Source of the DNA: Verrucomicrobiia bacterium
GTDB taxonomy: Bacteria > Verrucomicrobiota > Verrucomicrobiia > Opitutales > Cerasicoccaceae
Length of the DNA: 64,000 bases
Direction: 5' to 3'
Assembly: GCA_030432235.1 (NCBI GenBank)
Contig: JAUIHT010000005.1
Coordinates: forward strand, 430,319 to 494,318
The position numbers and the translations under genes were made by a program. The notes under the pieces were generated by a model that had not been told where the DNA came from, did not search any database, and saw nothing but the letters and a program-made list of their open reading frames with translations. Shown in pieces: positions 1 through 8,328 of the stretch (position 1 is its first letter; each line of letters starts with the position of its first letter).

Positions 1-451
1 CACCGACCGCATCCTTGAGCAACCAGACCGTTTCATTCCCCGAGGCGGGGTCCGGAAGTTCGTCCGTCGGCGAAACGTAATCAGGATCACCCGGCTCCAT
101 ACCCTCATTGCCACTCACCAGCCAGACCGGTGGGGATGAGCTGTCATCCGAACGCCAAACACCCGTCCAATAGGGATTTTTCACACTGCTGCCTATCACA
201 TCCGCACGCGCTGTGATGCGCTGGTCCTGACCACTACTCCGCTGAATTTCCCCCAGGGCCACCTTCAGCCCCATGATGGCATTTTGCCTGGCTTTCAATT
301 GCTCGCCCGAAATCTGAACGACGGCAAAGTCGACACGAACCATGGCCGACAAGCCCAGCAAAAGCATAAGAATAAACGCCATCAGGACGATGGCGATGAT
401 TAGGACGAATCCGTCATCATCCCTGCTTCGTGTAGGAGACTGTATCGGCAT
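1..451 (-). CDS. Giant pseudopilin-like protein, N-terminal part (cut by window edge)
   Basis: Only the first 150 codons are present; reading starts at ATG 449-451 and runs past base 1. A charged leader (MPIQSPTRSRDDDG) is followed by a prepilin-like junction G|FVLII and one long hydrophobic helix (about residues 15-38), suggesting membrane anchoring and possible prepilin-peptidase processing, although the usual Glu at mature position 5 is Ile. The following stretch (ARQNAIMGLKVALGEIQ, then QRITA and WTGVW) matches the same part of the 1135-residue protein at 17143-20550, so the two are paralogues. The layout resembles Verru_Chthon cassette A proteins of Verrucomicrobiota; that name is inference. 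A PEP-CTERM gene lies immediately upstream on the same strand. Confidence 0.75.
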   Translation of the reverse strand, partial: MPIQSPTRSRDDDGFVLIIAIVLMAFILMLLLGLSAMVRVDFAVVQISGEQLKARQNAIMGLKVALGEIQRSSGQDQRITARADVIGSSVKNPYWTGVWRSDDSSSPPVWLVSGNEGMEPGDPDYVSPTDELPDPASGNETVWLLKDAVG

Positions 452-545
452 GGAGCCCATTTCCGCGAACTCAGGAGGTTAAGCCAATGGGAGGCCTATT
501 GGCAAACTTTTCATCCGGGTCAAGCCGGGAGAAAACAAGCATAAT

Positions 546-1346
546 TTAGCGTCGAAAACGGCTTCGGAAATTCAAACCAAACACGATGAGCAACATTGAA
601 GCAGCCATCCATAAGGAGACTTCGGAGGACTCGGGAACAGACACAACGGCGATCGAGTTCATGAAGGCACGTGTGTCGTTGCCAACCGCCCCGTTGATAG
701 CCACAAACAAGGCATCCCCACTGGTCAGGGTCGTGCGGATGACATTGTAGTTTTCCGCCGCGATCCATGAGTTCGGCGCCGGATCCGCATTGCTCATGCC
801 CGCGATAGTCGCACTGCTAAAATCGAAGGACGAAGCTGCGATACCCGTATCCACCGCGAACTGAGATGCGTCGGAAGGTATGTTTGTGTTGCGGGCCGTC
901 ACGTAGATATCGTACGTGCCTGCCGACAATCCTGTGATTTGAGCGGCCACGACATTCGTTGCGTCATAAATGGCGTCTTTGGCCGCCGGCGTCTTGTTGG
1001 AATTATTCTCGTACTTGAAGATGAGGCCTCCGACCGCGGCTCCGAGAGCGTTGGAGTTGGCTGGATTGGTGTTAAAATCGACGCTGCTAAAGTCACTGCC
1101 GATTCCGAGGTTCAGGGCGACTCCGGTCGCGGCCGAGGTATCCGCGAATCGCAAGCCGGAGGAAACATCTGCGGTTCCTAGGATATTCCAATCGTTATCG
1201 GTAAGGCCACCAATCACATAGGAGGGGCTGTCATCCGGATTGCCATTGGCCGTTGGGCCAAAATCCAGCAGAAGGCTGGCATCCGCCATGGCACTTGGGG
1301 CCAGGCACAGAACAATAGAGGTAAGCGCAATGATGGTTGTTTTCAT
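546..1346 (-). CDS. PEP-CTERM-type secreted protein (PESS variant)
   Basis: A 266-residue protein of unknown function. It has an N-terminal signal peptide (MKTTIIALTSIVLCLAPSAMA) and a C-terminal tripartite tail: motif VPESS, a hydrophobic helix, then the basic end FRSRFRR. This is the layout of PEP-CTERM proteins, which are recognised by an exosortase and delivered to the cell surface or matrix. The motif reads PESS instead of the usual PEPS. The middle is rich in Asn, Asp, Ser and Thr and looks beta-stranded, with no catalytic motif recognised. ATG at 1346 was preferred; an in-frame GTG lies at 1355. It lies between an FAD oxidoreductase upstream and a cut-off pseudopilin-like gene downstream, all on the minus strand. 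Confidence 0.8.
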   Translation of the reverse strand: MKTTIIALTSIVLCLAPSAMADASLLLDFGPTANGNPDDSPSYVIGGLTDNDWNILGTADVSSGLRFADTSAATGVALNLGIGSDFSSVDFNTNPANSNALGAAVGGLIFKYENNSNKTPAAKDAIYDATNVVAAQITGLSAGTYDIYVTARNTNIPSDASQFAVDTGIAASSFDFSSATIAGMSNADPAPNSWIAAENYNVIRTTLTSGDALFVAINGAVGNDTRAFMNSIAVVSVPESSEVSLWMAASMLLIVFGLNFRSRFRR

Positions 1347-1418
1347 GATAGACACAAGTTGGGGTTGTTTGTTGGAGGCTGGAATTTTTATTCGTTTCCA
1401 GAAAGTGGTTCACCGTTT

Positions 1419-1437
1419 ATGTATCGCGGACATACAT
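1419..1437. repeat. Inverted repeat upstream of PEP-CTERM gene
   Basis: ATGTAT (1419-1424) and ATACAT (1432-1437) are perfect inverted arms around the 7-nt spacer CGCGGAC. The site lies about 75 bp upstream of the PEP-CTERM start codon, in the gap after the FAD oxidoreductase. It could be a dimeric regulator operator or a short RNA hairpin; no T-tract follows on either side. Confidence 0.35.
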
Positions 1438-1484
1438 CTGCCCGATGGCAAAAAGCCAAGAAACGTTCCGGTTAATATAAGGGG

Positions 1485-3026
1485 TTAAACTGGTTGGGGT
1501 TTGATTTCTCTGAAGTGTGGTATGAGTCCGGCGGAAAGCAACTCAAGCTCTAACGATTCGTAGGAAACTTCCTGGACCTGGCACCCGTCATCCAGTGCAA
1601 TAACCGCCGCGATGGTGGCTGCCTGGCTCAATCCCATGAAAACCGGCTCCATGCGAATGGAACCAAAAGCTATGTGGGAAGCCGACAGGCAAAAAGGAAC
1701 CAACAGGTTTGAGCATTCACCGGCTTTGGGAACAATAGAACGATACGACACTTCATAAGGCCCAGGAACGCAGACCTGCACGTCGCCTTCGTTGACCACC
1801 CTCCCCTGGCGCACAAGCCGGCGGCAGTTATGGGAATCCATATTGTAGGCAGCCAAGCCGATGGAGTCATCGACAAACGCGTTCTTCATGCAGTGGTGCT
1901 CAGTCATCACTAAATCGGAGACCATGCGACGGGACTCACGGACATAAAGCGCGTGCGGCCAGCCACCCGTCGACCCAAACTCATCAGCACACAAACCCCA
2001 CGTGCGCATTGGCTCACGAATCGCCGCCGGGATATCCTTATCGTTGGCCAGGCACCACATAAGCCCCTGCTGATAGCTCACGTGCGCTTGAAAAATGTCT
2101 TCGCGCTCGGCGTAGCTCGCCTCCGTATAATGGTGATTGGCTCCAATATAGTCGGTTGATACCGCACCGTGGTTGTTGGTGTCAGTCTTGCCGTTTATCA
2201 GCAAATCAAATTTCTCAAAGGCTTCATTCCAACCGGTATCCAGCCAGCGCTTGAGCAAAATATACTGCTCGGAGCGATAATCCCGCGGCTTGGGAAATGC
2301 CAGCCGTATATCTTTGCGTTGCGTCAGACACATACGGAAGTTGTAGGCTTGAACGCGGTGATCGCCTTCTCCCTGCACATAGTCGGCGGCTTCCTCGATT
2401 CCCGGAAGCAGACCACTGCTCGGCACACCAGGGACAACATAGGGGTCAACCGGCGCCAGGAACTGGTGATGTTCACGAATCTGAGCGCCATTCAGCGTCT
2501 CGTCATACCGGCTATTATCCTCCCGGCCCACCGTGTAGGAGACTCCGGCGCGGGCCATCAGATCGCCCTCGTAACTAGTATCAATGAAAACGGACGCCTT
2601 CACCGTGAGGCCACTGACCGTCGTCAACGCAACCAGTCTCCCGTCGACTACCTGGGCGGCTTCGATGTAGGCGCCCGTAATGGTATCAAGCTCCACCTGC
2701 GCAAGCCACTCGTGGAATACCGACATCGCAACATGCGGCTCAAAACGCCACGCGATATCCATGCCGCACGCCTGACCTACGCGCTGGTAAAACTCCAACG
2801 ACTTGCCTCCAATGGCATACTTGTTCCCGATGTCCGTCATGCCCAGGCCGCCTGTCGTCACCCCTCCAATATGCTTGCCGGGATGGAGCAGAGCCACTCT
2901 CAGACCCCGCTCCACTCCCTCGATGGCTGCCACAATGCCTCCAGATGTGGCGCCATAGACACACAGATCGACATCCATGGTCTGTCGTGAAAAAGGAGCG
3001 GGATCGAAATACGAGGGTGCTGACAT
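1485..3026 (-). CDS. FAD-dependent oxidoreductase (FAD_oxidored family)
   Basis: A 513-residue protein. The N-terminus has a beta-alpha-beta dinucleotide fold with a glycine motif (VDLCVYGATSGGIVAAIEG, about residues 18-36), followed by GGVTTGGLGMTDIGNKYAIGG, typical of the FAD_oxidored (PF12831) family found in Verrucomicrobiota, Planctomycetes and Bacteroidetes polysaccharide loci. VFIDTSYEGDLMARAG and the C-terminal FGSIRMEPVFMGLSQAATIAA also fit FAD binding. No signal peptide is visible, so it should be cytoplasmic. The substrate is unknown; a sugar or sugar-acid is likely from context. It is divergent from the AraC gene at 3141 and shares a 114-bp control region with it. ATG at 3024-3026 is the start. 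Confidence 0.85.
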   Translation of the reverse strand: MSAPSYFDPAPFSRQTMDVDLCVYGATSGGIVAAIEGVERGLRVALLHPGKHIGGVTTGGLGMTDIGNKYAIGGKSLEFYQRVGQACGMDIAWRFEPHVAMSVFHEWLAQVELDTITGAYIEAAQVVDGRLVALTTVSGLTVKASVFIDTSYEGDLMARAGVSYTVGREDNSRYDETLNGAQIREHHQFLAPVDPYVVPGVPSSGLLPGIEEAADYVQGEGDHRVQAYNFRMCLTQRKDIRLAFPKPRDYRSEQYILLKRWLDTGWNEAFEKFDLLINGKTDTNNHGAVSTDYIGANHHYTEASYAEREDIFQAHVSYQQGLMWCLANDKDIPAAIREPMRTWGLCADEFGSTGGWPHALYVRESRRMVSDLVMTEHHCMKNAFVDDSIGLAAYNMDSHNCRRLVRQGRVVNEGDVQVCVPGPYEVSYRSIVPKAGECSNLLVPFCLSASHIAFGSIRMEPVFMGLSQAATIAAVIALDDGCQVQEVSYESLELELLSAGLIPHFREIKPQPV

Positions 3027-3040
3027 CTCTGGGGTTATTT

Positions 3041-3071
3041 GATAGGTAGTTGAACTACTAAAAATCCTATC
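3041..3071. promoter_or_regulatory. Nested inverted repeats between divergent FAD oxidoreductase and AraC genes
   Basis: GTAGTT (3046-3051) and AACTAC (3053-3058) form a perfect palindrome around one G. An outer pair GATAGG (3041-3046) and CCTATC (3066-3071) overlaps it. The site is 15-45 bp from the oxidoreductase start and 70-100 bp from the AraC start. It is a plausible operator for the adjacent AraC-type regulator; that link is inferred from position only. Confidence 0.4.
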
Positions 3072-3140
3072 CTCAGCCGCAATCTGTTCAAAAAAATTGG
3101 GTTGCCGCTGTTTCTTATTTTATTATCTAAATCTATCATC

Positions 3141-4028
3141 ATGATCGTTGCTCCTGACGGCATAAAATTAAGCATACACGACTGGTCGACTCTCCACACG
3201 GAACTGCTGTGGGCCTACCGGGGTGTCCTCAACGTGGGGAACCATGACCTACAGGTCGACCACAGCTACGGCTATTGGCTCTGGTATATCGAGAAAGGGC
3301 AGGTTCGCTTGGAGACCCATGGAAAAACTCTCAGCGCGCAAAAGGGGCAGTGGATATTCTGCCCTGTCGGCTCCACCAAACAGAAGTTCACTGAAGACGC
3401 AGAAATCCTCTCCATACACTTTCTTGCCCAGTGGCCCACAGGAGAAAATCTCTTTTCTGAAAAGGATGGCTTTGTCTTCGACGCGAAGAGCCACCCTACT
3501 CTCAATAACTGCACGAAAGAACTCCAGGCCACCGTTGAAGAAAGCTTTCCCGGAATTCGCGTAGTGCTCTTCGAGCAGGACACCGACCTGGAAGTCTTCC
3601 TCAAGCTCCAAAATCTTCTTTTTATTCTGCTTCTGGAAATCGTACGGCTCTTTAAAAAGCATGGCCTCGGCCTAACCTATGCCAGCTCGTCCGACCCGCG
3701 TATCGGGCGGGCCCTTCAATGCCTGAACGAAGCAGCCCTCGGCGAGCCGTTTCCCCTGCAGAGACTCTTGCAGCGGACGGGCCTTAGCCGGGTTCATCTG
3801 GACCGACTTCTGTGCAATAGCATCGGCATTTCATCCAAGGAATACTGGGAGCGCTTACGCGAAGGAGAAGCTTGCCGCAGGCTTGAGAGTTCAAAGCAAC
3901 CGTCTAAAGAAATATGTTATTACCTCGGGTTTAAACAACCATCGCACTTCGCCACCTGGTTTAAACGGCGCAAGGGAATCACCCCCGCCAAATACCGGCT
4001 TCAAACGAGTAAGCGGCTCATTGGATAA
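3141..4028 (+). CDS. AraC-family transcriptional regulator
   Basis: A 295-residue regulator. The N-terminal half is a cupin-like sensor (WYIEKGQVRLETHGKT, QWIFCPVGS), expected to bind a sugar or oligosaccharide. The C-terminal 100 residues form the two-helix-turn-helix DNA-binding domain (PLQRLLQRTGLSRVHLDRLL and ICYYLGFKQPSHFATWFKR), ending RRKGITPAKYR, the AraC consensus. ATG 3141 was chosen because upstream codons start only with TTG (3102) and add a non-conserved stretch. It is divergent from the FAD oxidoreductase and convergent with the SGNH hydrolase (8-bp gap). It probably controls neighbouring catabolic genes. Confidence 0.9.
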   Translation: MIVAPDGIKLSIHDWSTLHTELLWAYRGVLNVGNHDLQVDHSYGYWLWYIEKGQVRLETHGKTLSAQKGQWIFCPVGSTKQKFTEDAEILSIHFLAQWPTGENLFSEKDGFVFDAKSHPTLNNCTKELQATVEESFPGIRVVLFEQDTDLEVFLKLQNLLFILLLEIVRLFKKHGLGLTYASSSDPRIGRALQCLNEAALGEPFPLQRLLQRTGLSRVHLDRLLCNSIGISSKEYWERLREGEACRRLESSKQPSKEICYYLGFKQPSHFATWFKRRKGITPAKYRLQTSKRLIG

Positions 4029-4036
4029 CATAACCA

Positions 4037-4732
4037 TCAAAGTCCGAGTGCGCTCAAGAGCGCCGGGGTCATCACTTTCGAGCACCCTTCCGCCGTGGGG
4101 TGTATGGTATCGGGCACATAGCTGAGAAACCGCGCTTCATCTTTATCCTGGAGCTCCTTCCAAAGCGGATAGAGATCGATAAGCATCAAATCACGCTCTA
4201 GGGCAACCTCGCGGTACATCTCGTAATACGGCTCTATATCTTGACGGTGCGACGAATGGCCCTCCGGGTATTGGTTGCCCGGAGTCATCGTCATCAGTAT
4301 GATTTCGCAATCCGGATTCGCCTGGAGGATCCGCTCAATCATGGTCTCCAGATTCTTCCGAGCCATCGCTACGGAGCAGTAAAAGCGCGCAACACAATCG
4401 TTGATCGCGAATTCAATAAAGACCGTATCGGGCTCCTTCTGAATAACGCGCCCATCCAGATTCTCCACCCCCCACTGGGACCACATGCCCGAGCCGCCAC
4501 TGTTGATGACCTCCACCTGACCGGGGTAGCTCGCCCGCAACGTATTTTCCAGATGCCCGACCCATGCCCCTCGCTCCGTCAAGCTGGTTCCATAGGCAAC
4601 GACAACCTGTTTGTTACCGGAATCAAGATTCTGGACAAGCTGGCTTTGCGATGCGCCCTGCAAATACATGCACGAAGCCACCATAGCGATGGCCAAATTC
4701 AGTGAAGGTAAAATTCGCTTCGAGTTTCTCAT
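4037..4732 (-). CDS. Secreted SGNH/GDSL-family hydrolase
   Basis: A 231-residue enzyme with an N-terminal hydrophobic segment (LNLAIAMVASCMYLQGASQ) indicating export. SGNH blocks are in order: block I VVVAYGTSLTERG (nucleophile Ser in GTSLT), block II Gly in INSGGSGMW, block III Asn in FIEFAINDC, and block V DTIHPTAEG with the Asp-x-x-His catalytic pair. The family includes esterases and deacetylases acting on carbohydrates; deacetylation of a glycan is likely given the esterase at 8329 and the hydrolase at 5004. The substrate cannot be read from sequence. The gene is divergent from the hydrolase at 5004 across a 271-bp gap. Confidence 0.85.
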   Translation of the reverse strand: MRNSKRILPSLNLAIAMVASCMYLQGASQSQLVQNLDSGNKQVVVAYGTSLTERGAWVGHLENTLRASYPGQVEVINSGGSGMWSQWGVENLDGRVIQKEPDTVFIEFAINDCVARFYCSVAMARKNLETMIERILQANPDCEIILMTMTPGNQYPEGHSSHRQDIEPYYEMYREVALERDLMLIDLYPLWKELQDKDEARFLSYVPDTIHPTAEGCSKVMTPALLSALGL

Positions 4733-5003
4733 GAATCCGACTGGGAATATGGCAATAATCTCTAGTACGTAACGCTGCCCTCATACAATCAGGTTCGATT
4801 TCTACAATCCATGATTTTACTATCTGATTTCATCGCCGCTCTCCCCTCCACATCGAATCCCATAGGCCAGGGCGGCAAAATCTGATAATAAAAAATCAAA
4901 TAGAGAAAGCCCAATAGATTTGCTGATTGCCTTGTACGGACTTCATCGTGGGCAAATACCAATAACCCCGTTTAACCGTTAGCTTTTTCCGCAACCAAAC
5001 TCT
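4733..5003. promoter_or_regulatory. Divergent intergenic region (SGNH hydrolase / GH-A hydrolase)
   Basis: A 271-bp, A/T-rich stretch without a gene. The heptamer ATCTGAT occurs twice in the same orientation (4822-4828 and 4880-4886), a layout compatible with AraC-type half-sites. Near the 3' end AATAACCCCG precedes the hydrolase start, and a similar AATAACCC string lies just upstream of the genes starting at 3026 (minus strand) and 21358. No convincing -35/-10 pair was found. Confidence 0.25.
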
Positions 5004-8000
5004 ATGCATACTTTCAAATCCCTTCTACTTGCCCTGGTTAGCTCTTTTTGTGTCTGCCCTTTGATTAGTGCCTCGATGACTCTGCAAGGCGTTACCATAG
5101 CGGACGATGGTCAGCTAAAAGTAGATTCGGTTAGCTTCAAGGTTCAGCATTTCAACGAGAGCTGGAACATCCGGCCACAAGTCGCGAGCTACCTCAACAC
5201 GATCAACCTCGAGGTAATAACGGACAGCAGCTTCCTCCTGGAAGCTATGTTTCAAACCCATGCCCCAGTGCCCTATCACTTCATTGAGCAAGTCACGGCG
5301 CAGCCAAACGGCTACCTCAATTTATCCTACTCGCTTGGCAGTGATAATCAGGAGGCCTCGAAAGGCATTTTCCTCTCCGCTACGCTGCCGGCCTATGATT
5401 TTGCCGGCAAGAAGCTTACCTTGGACGGCCAAACCCTGACCCTGCCCAAGGAGTTCACCAAAGTAGCTCTCGCAGCAAAAAAGGTCAAAAGCCTGCGTAT
5501 TCCCCTGAATGGTAAATACATCCTGCTGGAAGGAGATTTCGAGATATTCCTGCAAGACAACCGCTCTTTTCAGCATGAAGAGTTCGACTTGAGAGTCTTG
5601 TTCAAAACGACGAATCAATACGCCGATGCGAGCCTTAGCCTCGAGATGGCCGTCAGGGAAATCGCCAGTACCCCCATCGATCTTTCCGGCGTAGCCACGC
5701 GGGCATTCACGGACGGCACTGCCGGGGATGGCATGGGCGGTTGGACAGATCAAGGGCCGGAAAACGACCTCCGAATGATCGAGCCCGGCCTTCAAGCATT
5801 CTCCGGCGTTAAAATGAACATCCTCGATGAGCAGTCGCAGCCCAACACTTGCATCGCCTTGGCCGGACCCACACAAACTGACCTCCCAAGCACTGTTACG
5901 GTGGAGCAACCCTACCCCGCCAGCAACTACCTGTATTTGCTTCAGGCTCTGGCTTGGGCGCCACCCGAACCAAAGAATATCGGACAAATTCTCGTCCGCT
6001 ATGCGGATGGGGAGCAGCAAACCATCACCGTGAACTCAGGCCGCGATGTCGGGGACTGGTGGGCCCCCTACCCTCTGGACAATGGCGCGGTCGCTTGGAC
6101 CGGTGAAAACCGCCACAGTTATGTCGGGTTATTTCTCTCCCGTTTTCCCATTGAGAACAAACCCATCCAATCCATTTCTTTCCATTCCGAGGGGCAGGCG
6201 CTTTGGTTAATCGCGGCGGCATCGCTATCCCAGGAACCCATCGATATTTTCTCTACGGCAACTCCTCACTACATTGTAGCCGACGCTCAATGGAAACCAA
6301 TTGAGCAGCATATCGACATCGAAGCAGGCTCCGCTCTCGACTTTTCATTCCTGGTGGATGCACCGGCCGGCAAGTACGGCCCCGTCATTCGCAACGGCTC
6401 GCATTTTGCCTTCGAAAATAAGCCGGACGAAGCAGTTCGCTTCTACGGAGCCAACCTGAGCTTCTCCGCAAACTTCCTGGACAAGAAAGCGTGCGACGAA
6501 GTGGTTGAGCGCTTCTGCCGCATCGGCTACAACTCGGTCCGCTTCCACCATTTTGACGAAGACCTAAAACTGGTCAAAGACGGACAAGGCACAGAGCTCA
6601 ACCCCGAGGCCTTGGACAAGATGGATTACCTTTTCTACCGCTTCAAGGAGAAGGGTATCTACATCACCACAGACCTCTACGTCAGCCGTATCATAGAGGA
6701 AGGCGAATTCTCCGAGTATGACGGAGATCGCCAGTACGTAATGAAAGCCCTGGCGCCGATATACAAATCCGCCATGGATAACTGGAAGGCTTTTACGAAA
6801 AACCTGCTTACCCATGTCAACCCCTACACCGGCATGACCTGGGGAGAAGATCCCGCTTTGTTTTCGTTATCATTGATCAATGAAAGCGCCATCTACCACG
6901 TCTGGCAGGTCTATCCCGAAATCAAGCAGCTATACCTCCAGCGCTTTGAGCAGTGGGTTCAGGACAACGACATAGCGATAGCCGATGAAGCTGAGCGCCA
7001 GGAACGGCTCTCTGAATTCCTGGTTAAAGTGCAGATTGACGCTGTCGAGGAAATGAAAGCCTATGTGCGGTCACTGGGCTGCAATGCCCTCATTACGGAC
7101 GTGAACTTTAAAAGCCCGATTGCGCTGTCGGTGGTTCGCAACCACCTAGACTACGTCGACAATCACGTTTACTGGGATCATCCAAACTTTATCGGCGAGA
7201 AAATCGGGGCAACGCCCAGCGCTTACCATAACAAAAGCGCCGTCATGTCGTGGGCCGGTTCACCCACCGAAATCATGGCCTCCCGACTGCTCGACAAGCC
7301 CTTCATGGTCACGGAATTCAACTTCTGCCTGCCCAACGAATACCGCGCCGAAGGCGGCCCGCTGATGGGAGCCTACGCCAGCCTGCAGGATTGGAGTGGT
7401 ATCTACCGCTACGCCTATTCTCACCGGGACAGCTATGTGAATGCGGTCCAGTCCGCCCGAGGCTATGACCTGGTCGCCGATCCCATCTCGGCACTGTCCG
7501 AACGCATGGGGCTCCTCTTCTTTTTGCGAAAAGATATCCCTGCGGCAAAAAAGGTTTACGCCTACCTGTTCGATGACACCGCCACGAAGAATCTGGGGAG
7601 TAAAGGATTTCCGACGAAGTTCAAACGACTCGGGCTTTTTGCGCGTGTAGGCACCCTCCATACCGATAACATCGATACAGTACGGGCAGACGATTACTTC
7701 AGTTGGCAAAGCATCCCCGGAGTTCCGGACGCCAAGGTCTGGGAAGACAAAGACTTCGAGGAGCTGTCCAGAAACAACATAACCGCCAATGACATCGTTA
7801 TCGCCCTGGACGGACAAATCATGATGAACGTTCCGGAAGGCGACCTTCACGTGACCAGCCCCGAAAGCGAAGCCGCCGTCCTCAATGGCCAAAAGGATTT
7901 TCACGGAACTTATTTCGACGCAAAAACGGATGGGCGCTTTAACACCATCGGACTGGCCTCTCTGGACGGACAGCCACTACCCGGTTCCCGCCGGATATTA

Positions 8001-8282
8001 GTGCTGCACCTCACGAATGTCTATAATACCAAGACCCGCTTCCAAACCTCCCAGAGGCACGTCGTCCAGCAATGGGGTGAACTGCCTCACCTCGTGGAAG
8101 CAGGAAAGGTGAAGCTGAAAATTAAGAGCGATCAAGCCGAGGGCATCCAAGTGTACGCGCTCAAACTTAATGGGGAAAGGAAAGCCGAGTGCTCTTTCCG
8201 GATCGTCAATGGTGCTATCGAACTCGATTTGAACACGCATGATTTCGACGGCACGCTTGCCTACGAAATCGTCAAAAACTAA
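5004..8282 (+). CDS. Large secreted glycoside hydrolase, clan GH-A (GH5-like)
   Basis: A 1092-residue protein with a signal peptide (MHTFKSLLLALVSSFCVCPLISA). The first 450 residues are beta-rich accessory domains. A TIM-barrel region starts near residue 455 (VRFYGANLSF, YNSVRFHHFDED). The clan GH-A acid/base is visible in SLINESAIYH (Glu627, after Asn) and the likely nucleophile in PFMVTEFNF (Glu771). The C-terminal 200 residues are again beta-rich. It should retain an anomeric configuration while cutting a polysaccharide outside the cytoplasm. The exact GH family and substrate are not recognised. The next gene is an O-acetylesterase 46 bp downstream on the same strand, suggesting coordinated removal of backbone and acetyl groups. 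Confidence 0.8.
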   Translation: MHTFKSLLLALVSSFCVCPLISASMTLQGVTIADDGQLKVDSVSFKVQHFNESWNIRPQVASYLNTINLEVITDSSFLLEAMFQTHAPVPYHFIEQVTAQPNGYLNLSYSLGSDNQEASKGIFLSATLPAYDFAGKKLTLDGQTLTLPKEFTKVALAAKKVKSLRIPLNGKYILLEGDFEIFLQDNRSFQHEEFDLRVLFKTTNQYADASLSLEMAVREIASTPIDLSGVATRAFTDGTAGDGMGGWTDQGPENDLRMIEPGLQAFSGVKMNILDEQSQPNTCIALAGPTQTDLPSTVTVEQPYPASNYLYLLQALAWAPPEPKNIGQILVRYADGEQQTITVNSGRDVGDWWAPYPLDNGAVAWTGENRHSYVGLFLSRFPIENKPIQSISFHSEGQALWLIAAASLSQEPIDIFSTATPHYIVADAQWKPIEQHIDIEAGSALDFSFLVDAPAGKYGPVIRNGSHFAFENKPDEAVRFYGANLSFSANFLDKKACDEVVERFCRIGYNSVRFHHFDEDLKLVKDGQGTELNPEALDKMDYLFYRFKEKGIYITTDLYVSRIIEEGEFSEYDGDRQYVMKALAPIYKSAMDNWKAFTKNLLTHVNPYTGMTWGEDPALFSLSLINESAIYHVWQVYPEIKQLYLQRFEQWVQDNDIAIADEAERQERLSEFLVKVQIDAVEEMKAYVRSLGCNALITDVNFKSPIALSVVRNHLDYVDNHVYWDHPNFIGEKIGATPSAYHNKSAVMSWAGSPTEIMASRLLDKPFMVTEFNFCLPNEYRAEGGPLMGAYASLQDWSGIYRYAYSHRDSYVNAVQSARGYDLVADPISALSERMGLLFFLRKDIPAAKKVYAYLFDDTATKNLGSKGFPTKFKRLGLFARVGTLHTDNIDTVRADDYFSWQSIPGVPDAKVWEDKDFEELSRNNITANDIVIALDGQIMMNVPEGDLHVTSPESEAAVLNGQKDFHGTYFDAKTDGRFNTIGLASLDGQPLPGSRRILVLHLTNVYNTKTRFQTSQRHVVQQWGELPHLVEAGKVKLKIKSDQAEGIQVYALKLNGERKAECSFRIVNGAIELDLNTHDFDGTLAYEIVKN

Positions 8283-8285
8283 AGC

Positions 8286-8302
8286 CCGGTTGCGCAAACC
8301 GG
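8286..8302 (+). repeat. Intergenic hairpin between hydrolase and esterase genes
   Basis: CCGGTT (8286-8291), loop GCGCA, AACCGG (8297-8302): a perfect 6-bp stem directly after the hydrolase stop codon. No T-tract follows, so it is more likely an mRNA 3'-end stabiliser or processing site within a two-gene transcript than a full terminator. Confidence 0.45.
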
Positions 8303-8328
8303 AGTAACTCACGGAAAATCGCTAAGCC

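Noticed and set aside
2169..2990. Plus-strand open frame opposite the FAD oxidoreductase
   Set aside because: The oxidoreductase motifs on the minus strand are unmistakable.
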